From: Anaerolineae bacterium
GTDB taxonomy: Bacteria; Chloroflexota; Anaerolineae; JAAYZQ01
Length of the DNA: 21,071 bases
Direction of reading: 5' to 3'
NCBI GenBank assembly: GCA_016929795.1
Contig: JAFGIA010000385.1
Coordinates: forward strand, 1-21,071
Part shown: positions 1 to 6,296 of the stretch, one piece after another
How positions within the stretch are numbered: the stretch's first letter is position 1
Layout: every line of letters starts with the position of its first letter
Position numbers and translations under genes: made by a program
The notes under the pieces: model-generated
Seen by the model: only the letters and a program-made list of their open reading frames with translations
The model's database searches: none
What the model was told of the DNA's origin: nothing

Positions 1-64
1 ATTGTATCACCATTCCCCGGCAGGGTCAATAGTACCCAGGCACCACCCCTTCGGGCCCAGCAGT

Positions 65-148
65 GCCCCGCGGGGCCCGGTCGCAGACCGGCCCTGGCCG
101 ATCGACCCAACCCTGGCCGGTCGTATCGCGAATTGTGTGTAAATTCGC
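65..148. repeat. Cluster of short palindromes downstream of the first gene
   Basis: The 231 bases before the first gene hold no convincing coding region. They contain a 12-bp perfect palindrome (GCCCCGCGGGGC, 65-76), an adjacent stem-loop (CCGGTC, 3-nt loop, GACCGG, 77-91), two near-copies of CCCTGGCCGRTCG (92-104 and 111-123) and a further stem (GCGAATT, 7-nt loop, AATTCGC, 128-148). The flanking text (about 140-180) resembles the palindromic intergenic repeats common in large Chloroflexota and cyanobacterial genomes; that is recognition by eye, not a search result. On the minus strand the cluster lies past the stop of the 232-939 gene, so it could also fold at the 3' end of that mRNA. There is no U-tract, so it is not called a terminator. 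Confidence 0.45.
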
Positions 149-231
149 CCATCCAAGGCGCAGAGACCGCGCCCCTACAAAATTGCACAGCTTTCGGCAT
201 AGCGCCCCCTGGCCCAGCGGATCGGCTGAGC

Positions 232-939
232 CTAGCGGTGCCGCCAGTCTATATGCACCTGCTGCAGGGCGTATGGCCCCTCGCAGCCAGGGCTGGTTTG
301 CCACCAATACTGCATCGACCGGGGCTGTCCCCCCTTGAACACGCGCACGAACCATTTGCCGGCCTTGGGACCGGACGCGAACTGGAACGAATAGTAGCCG
401 TTCACGTCGGTCCAGGTATCTTCGCGCCACCCCTGGTCGTTGCCCACGCGCATCTGCACGTTCGGCTCGCCAAACCCCTCGACGCCCACGACGTAACCCC
501 ACACCCACGTCCGGGTGCAGTCGGGCCCGCCCTCAGACAGCGTATAGTCGTACGGCCAGGGTGTCGGCGTGGCGGTGGGGCGGGGTGGTCGTGGCGGCGG
601 CGGCGGGTTGGTGGGCTCGGGTGTGTTGGTGGGCGTGTCTGTGGGTGGAAGCGGCGTGTTCGTGGCGGTAGGCGTCGGGGTCGGGGTCCACGTAGGGGTG
701 GCAGTCCAGGTGGGAGTGGCGGTCGGTGTATCGGTCGGCGTGCCTGTGGGCGTCGGCGTCCACGTGGCCTGAAAAGCAACCGTCGGCGTCGCCCCGGGCT
801 CCCTGGGCGGTGGGAATGGGTTGAATGGCACCCACGGATTGAAAAAGATCGTCCCGTAGCACAACAGCACGAGTGCGGTAAGCACCACGATGACGACGGT
901 GGCGATCTCTAACGTGCGGTCGTCAAAGCGATTTAGCAT
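232..939 (-). CDS. Membrane-anchored surface protein with Thr/Pro linker and C-terminal beta-sandwich-like domain
   Basis: The 235-residue product has a short basic N-terminus, one membrane segment (about residues 11-33) that probably acts as an uncleaved anchor, a long Thr/Pro linker (about 50-130, many TPT and TPTWTPT units) and a C-terminal domain (about 140-235). That domain carries the pattern G-x-V...PNVQMRV...TDVNGYYSF, typical of carboxypeptidase-regulatory-like or SdrD B-like Ig folds. Its two cysteines (C141, C219) could pair outside the cell. The ATG at 939 is supported by AGGAG about 7 nt upstream. It starts 30 nt after the stop of the 970-2304 gene and is probably cotranscribed with it. 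The function is unknown. The expected role is display of a small sandwich domain at the cell surface. Low-complexity linker DNA makes many spurious frames on both strands here. Confidence 0.8.
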   Translation of the reverse strand: MLNRFDDRTLEIATVVIVVLTALVLLCYGTIFFNPWVPFNPFPPPREPGATPTVAFQATWTPTPTGTPTDTPTATPTWTATPTWTPTPTPTATNTPLPPTDTPTNTPEPTNPPPPPRPPRPTATPTPWPYDYTLSEGGPDCTRTWVWGYVVGVEGFGEPNVQMRVGNDQGWREDTWTDVNGYYSFQFASGPKAGKWFVRVFKGGQPRSMQYWWQTSPGCEGPYALQQVHIDWRHR

Positions 940-969
940 CGAGTCGCTCCTTGCACATATGGTTGGCCA

Positions 970-2304
970 TCACGGCGCCGGCGATCCATACTCGGCAGCG
1001 GGAGTGAGAAAAAAGTCGAGTGTGCCATCCTCGCGCGCCTCGACGTCGACGTAGAGGCGGTCCCCCCCCCCTGCCGCCACCAACTCCTGGACCGTACTCT
1101 GCAACTTTTCTGCCCACTGCTGCGCAGGATAGTTTACATAGTGCCCGAGGCGTCCCTGGAGCAGCGCCTGGCGCCGGATCTGGTAACGGCCTGGCACCAT
1201 CAAAGTGGCATCGGGCAGCGCCGTGACCAGGTCCTCGTACTCAAAGAAGAGGTCCTGGTAGGATCGGCTCAGCGCCGACTGGATAGTGGCCACATCCTCT
1301 TCCCACTCGGGCACCAACGAGAGGCCGAACCCGCGGGCTGCAACTTTGTACTTGATCGATAGCCAGCGAATCATGGCCCGGTGGATATCCACCCGCCGCC
1401 CTGGCTGGGCTGTCTCTGCGAGCGCTTGCTGGTAGAACGCACCTTTCGCCGTATCCTCTGCCCGCAGCGCGCCGGCCAGTGCAGCGACCAGCTCCTCCTG
1501 GGGCTGGCCCTGCTCGGCGATGGTCTGCAGCAGGCCCAACGCCGCCTGGCGCCGCGCGTCTTCGAGCAAACCCAGCTCAGGCGACGAGATGACCTGCTCA
1601 CCGGCAGACAGCTCGGGCCGCAGGCCGGGCTCCAACGGTGGGAGTGGGCCAGCCTGTTGATCGAGCTCTATGATCTTGGCGCGGATCTTGGGCGCGCGCT
1701 CCTTGTCTCCCATGTCGTCATACGCCGCCTCGAGCGCCACCAGCAGGCTACGACGGTTTGCCATCTGAAGATAGGGGCTGCCAACAGCAATCAGGTACAC
1801 CTGGTCGTAGGCAGCGAGGGCCTGCTCGACCTCGCCGACGCGGCGCCAGCCGTGGCCACTGGCGAGCAGGGCATCGGCACGGGCCGGATCGCTCAACCAC
1901 GGGCTGAGAATGGCAATGTCGTACACCTGTTGGTAAACCAGTGCCGCCCGCTCGGTCGCCCCCCCCTCGAGCATGGCACTGCCGAGGAGAATCAGGCGGC
2001 CCAGGCGCTGTGCGTCGGACAGGTCAGTGCTCAGGACAATGGCAGCGTAGGCGGTTTCCACTTGGTCGTTCGAGATGGCGGCATCAATGGTGTCGAGCTC
2101 TGAGGCCCCGGCGAGTGGATAGAGTGCCAGATCTGGGGCCACCTGATCGGGCAGGATGGCAGAGATGGGGTCACGCCAGGCTGCCTCTACGGTCTCCTGC
2201 GGGCGTAGCAAGAAGAAGGCAGCGGCGGAACCTGCAGCCACCAGGAGTAACACGACGATTAACGCCAGCAGAACCCATGCCAGCCTACTTGGGCGAAACT
2301 GCAT
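970..2304 (-). CDS. Membrane-anchored helical-repeat (TPR-like) protein of unknown function
   Basis: The 444-residue product has an N-terminal membrane segment (about residues 9-33, Leu/Val/Ala rich) preceded by basic residues, consistent with a single-pass anchor and an external or periplasm-like body. The body is mostly helical. Residues about 70-215 look like degenerate TPR pairs (Ala/Tyr/Leu-spaced helices such as ALAAYDQVYLIAVGS), and the C-terminal third has no recognised domain. No catalytic motif was seen. The ATG at 2304 is preceded by GGAGG at 4 nt and lies just downstream of a strong promoter (2322-2350). The next gene on the same strand begins 30 nt after its stop. TPR-like folds usually mediate protein contacts, so an assembly or scaffold role in the envelope is a guess. 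I do not recognise a named family. Confidence 0.8.
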   Translation of the reverse strand: MQFRPSRLAWVLLALIVVLLLVAAGSAAAFFLLRPQETVEAAWRDPISAILPDQVAPDLALYPLAGASELDTIDAAISNDQVETAYAAIVLSTDLSDAQRLGRLILLGSAMLEGGATERAALVYQQVYDIAILSPWLSDPARADALLASGHGWRRVGEVEQALAAYDQVYLIAVGSPYLQMANRRSLLVALEAAYDDMGDKERAPKIRAKIIELDQQAGPLPPLEPGLRPELSAGEQVISSPELGLLEDARRQAALGLLQTIAEQGQPQEELVAALAGALRAEDTAKGAFYQQALAETAQPGRRVDIHRAMIRWLSIKYKVAARGFGLSLVPEWEEDVATIQSALSRSYQDLFFEYEDLVTALPDATLMVPGRYQIRRQALLQGRLGHYVNYPAQQWAEKLQSTVQELVAAGGGDRLYVDVEAREDGTLDFFLTPAAEYGSPAP

Positions 2305-2321
2305 TCATCCTCCAGTTATGT

Positions 2322-2350
2322 ATTATACCAGATATCTCCCGCTTTGTCTA
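2322..2350 (-). promoter_or_regulatory. Sigma70-type promoter of the 970-2304 gene
   Basis: Read on the minus strand this is TAGACA (2345-2350, five of six to consensus), a 17-nt spacer and TATAAT (2322-2327, perfect). The predicted transcript starts near 2315, giving a short leader of about 11 nt that just includes the ribosome binding site. The -35 box lies inside the first copy of the 15-bp tandem repeat. Confidence 0.7.
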
Positions 2351-2380
2351 CAAAGCCCTTGTCTACAAAGCCCTTGTCTA
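2341..2380. repeat. 15-bp tandem repeat overlapping a promoter and a stop codon
   Basis: The unit GTCTACAAAGCCCTT occurs at 2346-2360 and 2361-2375, and a third copy begins GTCTA at 2376. The first copy forms, with its left flank, the dyad GCTTTG-TCTA-CAAAGC (2341-2356). On the minus strand each copy carries a TAGACA box. The first is the -35 element of the downstream gene, and the third contains the TAG stop (2378-2380) of the peptidyl-prolyl isomerase gene. It may be a tandem operator, or a duplication that also moved the -35 box. Confidence 0.75.
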
Positions 2381-3427
2381 CTCTCCCACAAAGCGCTCGA
2401 CGACGGCCGCGGCGCGCTGCTGCTCGAGCCATTGCTCAAAGATCGCCTGCCTGAGCTGGATCTGCACGTCGACCGAGAGGGGAAGAGCCGCCTCGCGCTC
2501 GACCACTTGGAGGATATGATATCCCTCGCCCAGATGAACCAGATCGCTGATCTGCCCCGGCTGTAGGGCAAAGGCAGCGGTTTCCAACTCGGGCGCCACG
2601 AGGCCGCGCGGGAACCAGCCCAGGTCGCCCCCATTGTCTCGCGTCGCGACATCCACCGAGCGCGTGCGCGCCAGCTCGACAAAGTCGGCGCCACCGGCAA
2701 TCAGCGACGCAACCTCGAGTGCTTCTTCTTCCGTGTCCAGCAGGATGTGCCGGACGTGCACCTGCTCCGCCTCGGAGGGCACGCCAGCCGTGACCGCCTC
2801 CATCACGCGCTGCCCGACGAGCGACTGGCGAAGCATTTCCGCATAGTCCTCGCGCGTCTGCCCTGTCGCCTCCAGCCACTCGGCAAATGCTGCTTCGCCT
2901 CCGCCGGTGGCGATGTCCGCTTCGAGCTGGCTGGACACCTCCTCCTCGGTGATGATAACCCCGAGGGCATGCCCCCCCTGCTCGATGAGCACCCCATCGA
3001 TCAGCCCTTCCAGTACGTCGGCGCGGGCCTGGTCGAGCAGTGCCGCCCCATCGGCGGTGGTCAAGTCAAAGCCCTGATCGCGCAGCGCCTGCTCGTACTG
3101 CGCGACGCGCTGCTCATAGTCGGCTAAAAAGAGATACTCGCCATTGACCAGGGCAGCGAGCGGTGCCGGCGGGGTGGGCGTGGGCGTGGGCGTGGGCGTG
3201 GGCGTGGCAGGCACCGGCGTTGCGGTGGCGGGCGCAGCAGGGGTCGCCGACACGGCTGCGACGGTGGCGCGCGCCGCTGTTGGCTGCGACTCGCCGGCGG
3301 CAGGTGGCACATCCGTATCCTGCCCGGCACACGACGCCCCCAGGCTGGCCAGTAAAAGTGCCAGCGCACACCAACGCGCAGCCGAGAAGAGCGAGCACCC
3401 CCAAGCCCTTGTATGTCCCCGCATCAT
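2378..3427 (-). CDS. SurA/PrsA-like secreted peptidyl-prolyl cis-trans isomerase
   Basis: The 349-residue product starts with a signal peptide (about residues 8-32) ending in LGASC. Cys33 could be a lipidation site, but the -3 residue is Gly rather than Leu, so the lipobox is imperfect. A Thr/Pro linker follows (about 61-88), then a SurA_N-like helical chaperone region (about 92-215, including NGEYLFLADYEQRV) and a parvulin domain (about 222-310, with VRHILL, GGDLGWF and the closing HILQV). Parvulins of this type assist folding of exported proteins outside the membrane. The frame is open further upstream, but the paired ATG at 3427/3424 fits the promoter at 3456-3483, which gives a leader of about 22 nt. 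An ATG at 3448 would sit on the transcription start. The ribosome site is weak (GTAGG). The linker is encoded by a hexanucleotide tract. Family assignment is firm; the lipoprotein state is not. Confidence 0.9.
   Translation of the reverse strand: MMRGHTRAWGCSLFSAARWCALALLLASLGASCAGQDTDVPPAAGESQPTAARATVAAVSATPAAPATATPVPATPTPTPTPTPTPPAPLAALVNGEYLFLADYEQRVAQYEQALRDQGFDLTTADGAALLDQARADVLEGLIDGVLIEQGGHALGVIITEEEVSSQLEADIATGGGEAAFAEWLEATGQTREDYAEMLRQSLVGQRVMEAVTAGVPSEAEQVHVRHILLDTEEEALEVASLIAGGADFVELARTRSVDVATRDNGGDLGWFPRGLVAPELETAAFALQPGQISDLVHLGEGYHILQVVEREAALPLSVDVQIQLRQAIFEQWLEQQRAAAVVERFVGE
3175..3204. repeat. Hexanucleotide microsatellite in the isomerase linker
   Basis: Five perfect tandem TGGGCG units encode the alternating Thr-Pro run (about residues 75-86) between signal peptide and chaperone domain. 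Because the unit is six bases, slippage would lengthen or shorten the tether by whole Thr-Pro pairs without breaking the frame. Confidence 0.8.
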
Positions 3428-3455
3428 GCCTACAATATCTAGTATCATGACAATA

Positions 3456-3483
3456 ATGTTATCACACTTTTGTGATTTGTCAA
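3456..3483 (-). promoter_or_regulatory. Proximal promoter of the isomerase gene with palindromic operator
   Basis: On the minus strand: TTGACA (3478-3483, perfect), a 16-nt spacer and TAACAT (3456-3461, four of six). Between the boxes lies a dyad with ATCACA and TGTGAT arms around a 4-nt centre (3461-3476), touching the -10 box. A protein bound there would block polymerase, so this is a candidate repressor operator. The half-sites are those of CRP/FNR-like sites but in inverted order (TCACA-N4-TGTGA), so a CRP-type protein is not implied. Confidence 0.65.
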
Positions 3484-3502
3484 GTATGCACACACACGCT
3501 TC

Positions 3503-3531
3503 ATTATAACCGCGAATCACAAATCGTGCAA
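3503..3531 (-). promoter_or_regulatory. Possible distal promoter of the isomerase gene
   Basis: On the minus strand: TTGCAC (3526-3531, three of six), a 17-nt spacer and TATAAT (3503-3508, perfect). It lies in the gap after the glycosyltransferase stop, and its transcript would run through the proximal operator. Support rests mostly on the -10 box. Confidence 0.4.
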
Positions 3532-3579
3532 GCCGGGCACGGGAGGATTGGAAGGTTGAAGGTAAGGTGGGAGCCACCA

Positions 3580-5277
3580 TCAAGGGAGTGTATAGCGACT
3601 CACAGACACACGCACCCAGTCGTGCCGGTCGGTGAGTATCCCATGATCCGCAAGCCACGCTTCCACCAGGCCACGCTCATCCCACAGCGGCACTTCACTG
3701 GCCACCAGCCACACAGCCTGGTAGCCGGCGACCTGCACGGCCATCAGCCGGTCGACCTCTCCAGGGGTCATACCGGCGTTGGTGTAGAGGCCCTCGGCCC
3801 ACCCCAGCGGCACGCTGCGCACAACCAATGGCAAAAAGGCGCGCCCGCCTTCACCCGGCGCCACGCTGCCCGGGCCACCGGCGGCCCAGGCGCCGGCCGC
3901 AGCCAGCCGGCGGGCTCGATCTGCCGCCAGGTAGTACTCGAACGAGTAACGAGCGTACGGGATCTGAAAGAGGAGCAGATCTCCCGGCCGCAGGCGCTCG
4001 GCCACGTAGCGCGTGGCCGCACGAAAGTCGGCCTTGAGGGGGGTGCGAGCCTGCAACCAGAGCCCACGCACATTCATGGTGATCACGATCAGGAGGAGCA
4101 GCGCGGCGAGCCAGCGAGCGCGGCGTCCCAGCGCGCCGATCCCGGCGGCAATCAGGAGGAGAAACGCCGGCAAAACAAAGATCAGGTAGCGCGCGGTGTA
4201 CATCGGCCGCAGGAGGTTGACCAGGCCAAAGATGACGACCGGTACGATCAACCAGGCGGCGAGCAGCAGCAGGGAGAAACGGCGAGCGGGCTGGCCCTCG
4301 CCCGAGGGGTACTCGGGTTCGCCCGACGGGTACTCGGGTTCGCCCGCGGGCACCCAGTGGGTACCCGCGGGTTCGCCCGAGGGGTGCTCGCGTTTGCTCC
4401 ACAGCACAGGCGCCAGGAGCGCAGCGATGAAAGGGACGAGCCACCAGGGCGAGGTTGGAGGAAGCACGCCCAGGCTGTAGCTGGTGAGCAGCGAGTGGAC
4501 CATGTCACCTGGCGAGACCGGGCTGTAGCCGGTTTCTGCCGGCGCGCGCAGCAAAGGCACCTGCCAGGCGAGGAGCGGCACATAGGGCAACGTGAACGCG
4601 GCCATCGCCACCAGCCAGCCTGGCCACCGCGCACGGCGCACCTGTGAGGGCACGGCCAAAAAGATCAGCGCGTGTGCCGGAACAAGGGCGGCGGCCACCA
4701 GGTGTACGTAAAAGGCGGCCGTGGTGAACAGGACATACCCCAGCCACCGCGCCGCCCCTCCACGCCACAGGGCGGCGAGGTAGCACTCGGTGGAGGCCAG
4801 GGCAAGCAAGACGACAAGGCTGTACATCTTGCCTTCCTGGGCATACCACACCAGGTAGGCCGACAGGGCAGCCAGGAGCGCGGCGATGGCCGGCACACGC
4901 CGGCCGGGAAAGAGCCTGCCCCCCAGGCGGTAGGTGAGCGCCACGGCAAGCACCCCCCACAGCGTCGAAAAATAGCGGAGCGAGAACTCGCTCGTGCCTG
5001 CCACCTCGAGCCACGGGCGCAAGAGCAGGTAGTAAAGCGGGCCATTCTGGCCCGGCTGCCTGAACATGGCGAGCCGATCGGGCAGGGAGCTGCCCGCAAA
5101 GCGGATCGCGTCCACCTCGTCGCGCCACAGGCTCTGCGCGTCGAGTCCCACGGTGCGCACGGCGAACGCGAGGGCAAGAAGCGCGACGAGAGCCCAGGGG
5201 AGAATCGATGTAGACCGAAAAATCGAGCGCGCGGGCGCCTCTGTCTCGGCACCCGCGCGGTCAAGATCGGGATACAC
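3580..5277 (-). CDS. GT39/ArnT-like multi-pass membrane glycosyltransferase
   Basis: The 565-residue product is a polytopic membrane protein of the GT-C type. A short cytoplasmic N-terminus precedes the first membrane helix (about 25-43). The following loop carries WRDEVDA (W51-A57), the acidic catalytic loop seen in GT39 and ArnT-like enzymes. About ten further hydrophobic helices extend to about residue 402, and a soluble C-terminal domain (about 410-565) follows. Such enzymes take a lipid-phosphate sugar and glycosylate protein or lipid on the outer face. Residues about 297-330 are an unusual hydrophilic insert of EYPSGEP repeats between two helices. The start is GTG at 5277, 8 nt after the stop of the upstream Thr/Pro protein gene, with no clear ribosome site, so translational coupling is likely. 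The exact acceptor is unknown; Thr-rich neighbours make protein O-glycosylation plausible. Confidence 0.82.
   Translation of the reverse strand: MYPDLDRAGAETEAPARSIFRSTSILPWALVALLALAFAVRTVGLDAQSLWRDEVDAIRFAGSSLPDRLAMFRQPGQNGPLYYLLLRPWLEVAGTSEFSLRYFSTLWGVLAVALTYRLGGRLFPGRRVPAIAALLAALSAYLVWYAQEGKMYSLVVLLALASTECYLAALWRGGAARWLGYVLFTTAAFYVHLVAAALVPAHALIFLAVPSQVRRARWPGWLVAMAAFTLPYVPLLAWQVPLLRAPAETGYSPVSPGDMVHSLLTSYSLGVLPPTSPWWLVPFIAALLAPVLWSKREHPSGEPAGTHWVPAGEPEYPSGEPEYPSGEGQPARRFSLLLLAAWLIVPVVIFGLVNLLRPMYTARYLIFVLPAFLLLIAAGIGALGRRARWLAALLLLIVITMNVRGLWLQARTPLKADFRAATRYVAERLRPGDLLLFQIPYARYSFEYYLAADRARRLAAAGAWAAGGPGSVAPGEGGRAFLPLVVRSVPLGWAEGLYTNAGMTPGEVDRLMAVQVAGYQAVWLVASEVPLWDERGLVEAWLADHGILTDRHDWVRVSVSRYTLP
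4299..4394. repeat. In-frame 21-bp tandem repeats with a 29-bp palindrome inside the glycosyltransferase gene
   Basis: Units starting CGCCCGA lie at 4299-4319, 4320-4340 and 4374-4394. They are interrupted by a longer unit (4341-4373) that contains a near-perfect palindrome (4343-4371: CCCGCGGG and ACCCA arms, one mismatch). The 21-bp units encode EYPSGEP or close variants. The length is a multiple of three, so the reading frame is kept. Confidence 0.8.
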
Positions 5278-5285
5278 CTGGAGAG

Positions 5286-5885
5286 TTATTCCAGGCGCTG
5301 CCGCCGGCGCCGGGCGGCCACCCAGAGCGCCAGGAAAAAGAGGGGCAGCAGGAGCATGAACAACGCCCCGCAGCAGAGCCAGACGTACGACAGCCCCAGG
5401 GCCATCGAGTCAAAAAGCATCCCCCACTCGAACTCGAGATTGGATCCCTCGTCAGGATACCTGTCGCGTACCGGCACGGAGCCAGGTTCCACACCCTCTG
5501 AATCGACAGGCATGGTGGCCGTGATCGGCTGGGCCTCGATAGACTCGACGGTGGGCGCTGGCTGCAAGTCGGGTGCTTCGGTAGGCAGCGGGAGGCTCGT
5601 CGGCGCCAGGGTGGGTGTTGGTTCGATCGTCGGCGTCAGGGTAGGCGTCGCTTCGAGGGTTGGCGTGACGGTGGGTTCTGTTTCGATCGTCGGCGTGGGC
5701 GTCGGCAGCGCCTCGGTCGTCGGCGTCACTGTGGGCGGAGACTGAAAAAGACCGGCCAGGGCGGCCGAGTCGGCCTGGCCCAGGACAGCCACCAGGAATA
5801 ACGAGAGCACAATCCAGGGGCCGAGCTGGCACACGGCACGCAGCACGCCTGGTGGACACCACTTTGTATTCAATTTCTTGATCAT
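5286..5885 (-). CDS. Thr/Pro-repeat envelope protein with a membrane segment at each end
   Basis: The 199-residue product has a hydrophobic N-terminal segment (about residues 23-46, signal peptide or anchor). It is followed by five decapeptide repeats (54-103) with consensus TPTxExxPTx, a short acidic stretch, and a second hydrophobic segment (about 163-190, rich in Leu and Cys) ending in a basic tail (RRRRQR). The C-terminal layout resembles sorting tails recognised by sortases or exosortase-type enzymes, but no LPxTG or PEP motif precedes it, so a plain membrane anchor is the safer reading. The ATG at 5885 was chosen because it follows the promoter at 5928-5957; the longer open frame upstream would cross that promoter. 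The ribosome site is poor (GAGGGAG about 15 nt away). It lies 8 nt before the glycosyltransferase gene. Function is unknown. Confidence 0.75.
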   Translation of the reverse strand: MIKKLNTKWCPPGVLRAVCQLGPWIVLSLFLVAVLGQADSAALAGLFQSPPTVTPTTEALPTPTPTIETEPTVTPTLEATPTLTPTIEPTPTLAPTSLPLPTEAPDLQPAPTVESIEAQPITATMPVDSEGVEPGSVPVRDRYPDEGSNLEFEWGMLFDSMALGLSYVWLCCGALFMLLLPLFFLALWVAARRRRQRLE

Positions 5886-5927
5886 TTGCAGAGATTCGAC
5901 TCCCTCTGTGTCTTGACAACGACGGCT

Positions 5928-5957
5928 ATTATAGCAGAAGTATCGCCCTTTGAGCAA
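5928..5957 (-). promoter_or_regulatory. Promoter of the Thr/Pro protein-glycosyltransferase pair
   Basis: On the minus strand: TTGCTC (5952-5957, three of six), an 18-nt spacer and TATAAT (5928-5933, perfect). The transcript would begin near 5921, about 35 nt before the ATG at 5885, and probably covers the glycosyltransferase gene too. Confidence 0.55.
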
Positions 5958-5963
5958 AATGAA

Positions 5964-5996
5964 GTGCCAGGCACGCGCCCAGACGGCGCCTGGCAC
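5964..5996. repeat. Inverted repeat between the small ORF and the Thr/Pro gene promoter
   Basis: Arms GTGCCAGGC (5964-5972) and GCCTGGCAC (5988-5996) are perfect 9-bp complements, with extra GCC/GGC pairing inside. It lies 40 nt past the stop of the 38-residue ORF and just upstream of the next promoter, so it may end the small transcript. The following minus-strand bases are only moderately T-rich, so terminator function is uncertain. Confidence 0.5.
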
Positions 5997-6035
5997 CTGC
6001 TCGACTGTGCCTTCAAGCGGCGAATGACACGACGG

Positions 6036-6152
6036 CTAGAAAAGGTTGACCTTGCCCGTCAGGATCAGCAGCGCGCACCCGCAGATCACGACGTTGACAA
6101 ACACCAACAAGGCGATAATTATCCAACGGCGAATGTCCCACGATTCGAACAC
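6036..6152 (-). CDS. Small single-pass membrane protein, 38 aa
   Basis: A GTG at 6152 follows a near-ideal ribosome site (GGAGGAGG, 6 nt spacing) and opens a 38-codon frame. The product has an amphipathic N-terminus (MFESWDIRRW), one long hydrophobic helix (about residues 10-32, including two Cys in VICGC) and a short polar tail (TGKVNLF). The frame extends upstream into the palindromic repeat, but only the GTG has a ribosome site, so the longer forms are probably not real. Single-helix proteins of this size often bind and modulate a larger membrane complex, but no partner can be named. It lies between birA and the Thr/Pro envelope gene on the same strand. I recognise no family. The evidence is the ribosome site plus a coherent helix. 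Confidence 0.6.
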   Translation of the reverse strand: MFESWDIRRWIIIALLVFVNVVICGCALLILTGKVNLF

Positions 6153-6174
6153 TGTGCGCCTCCTCCAAGTGTTG

Positions 6175-6270
6175 GCTATAGGTATCATCTCGAAAAATCG
6201 GGGCAGGCTGTAGGGCGGATTGGCAATCCGCCCTACAGCCCCCAAGTTATTGAGATGATGCGGCTATAGC
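6175..6270. repeat. 96-bp MITE-like palindromic element
   Basis: A perfect 35-bp hairpin core (6206-6240) has 17-bp arms around a single central base; one arm reads GCTGTAGGGCGGATTG. Imperfect outer arms extend the symmetry on both sides: GCTATAGG.ATCATCTC from 6175 matches the complement of the right end at 6270. The core resembles widespread palindromic intergenic repeats whose spurious translation reads GRIxNPPYS, which is recognition from memory. No transposase is present. On the minus strand the core is followed within about 10 nt by ATTTTT, so it may also act as a transcription barrier after birA. Confidence 0.75.
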
Positions 6271-6296
6271 ATACCCGCAAACGGGAAAAAAGTCAA
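6268..6296 (-). promoter_or_regulatory. Candidate promoter for the 38-aa membrane protein
   Basis: On the minus strand: TTGACT (6291-6296, five of six; it includes the birA stop codon), a 17-nt spacer and TATGCT (6268-6273, four of six). The transcript would begin about 110 nt before the GTG at 6152 and its leader would contain the whole palindromic element. Confidence 0.45.

Noticed and set aside
26..508. 160-codon minus-strand frame near the left edge
   Set aside because: It crosses palindromic repeats, has no domain and overlaps the better-supported 232-939 gene in another frame.
560..775. Thr/Pro-coding low-complexity DNA as a repeat array or a plus-strand Gly/Val-rich gene
   Set aside because: It is explained by the Thr/Pro linker of the minus-strand surface protein; the plus-strand frame is a compositional mirror.
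2341..2380. CRISPR-like array
   Set aside because: Direct 15-bp repeats with no spacers; only about 2.4 copies and no cas genes.
5913..5932. Plus-strand TTGACA followed by TATTAT
   Set aside because: The spacing is only 8 nt and no plus-strand gene follows.
6274..6290. Stem-loop CCCG-CAAA-CGGG next to an A/T run as a terminator of birA
   Set aside because: On the birA strand the T run comes before the stem, which is the wrong order for an intrinsic terminator.
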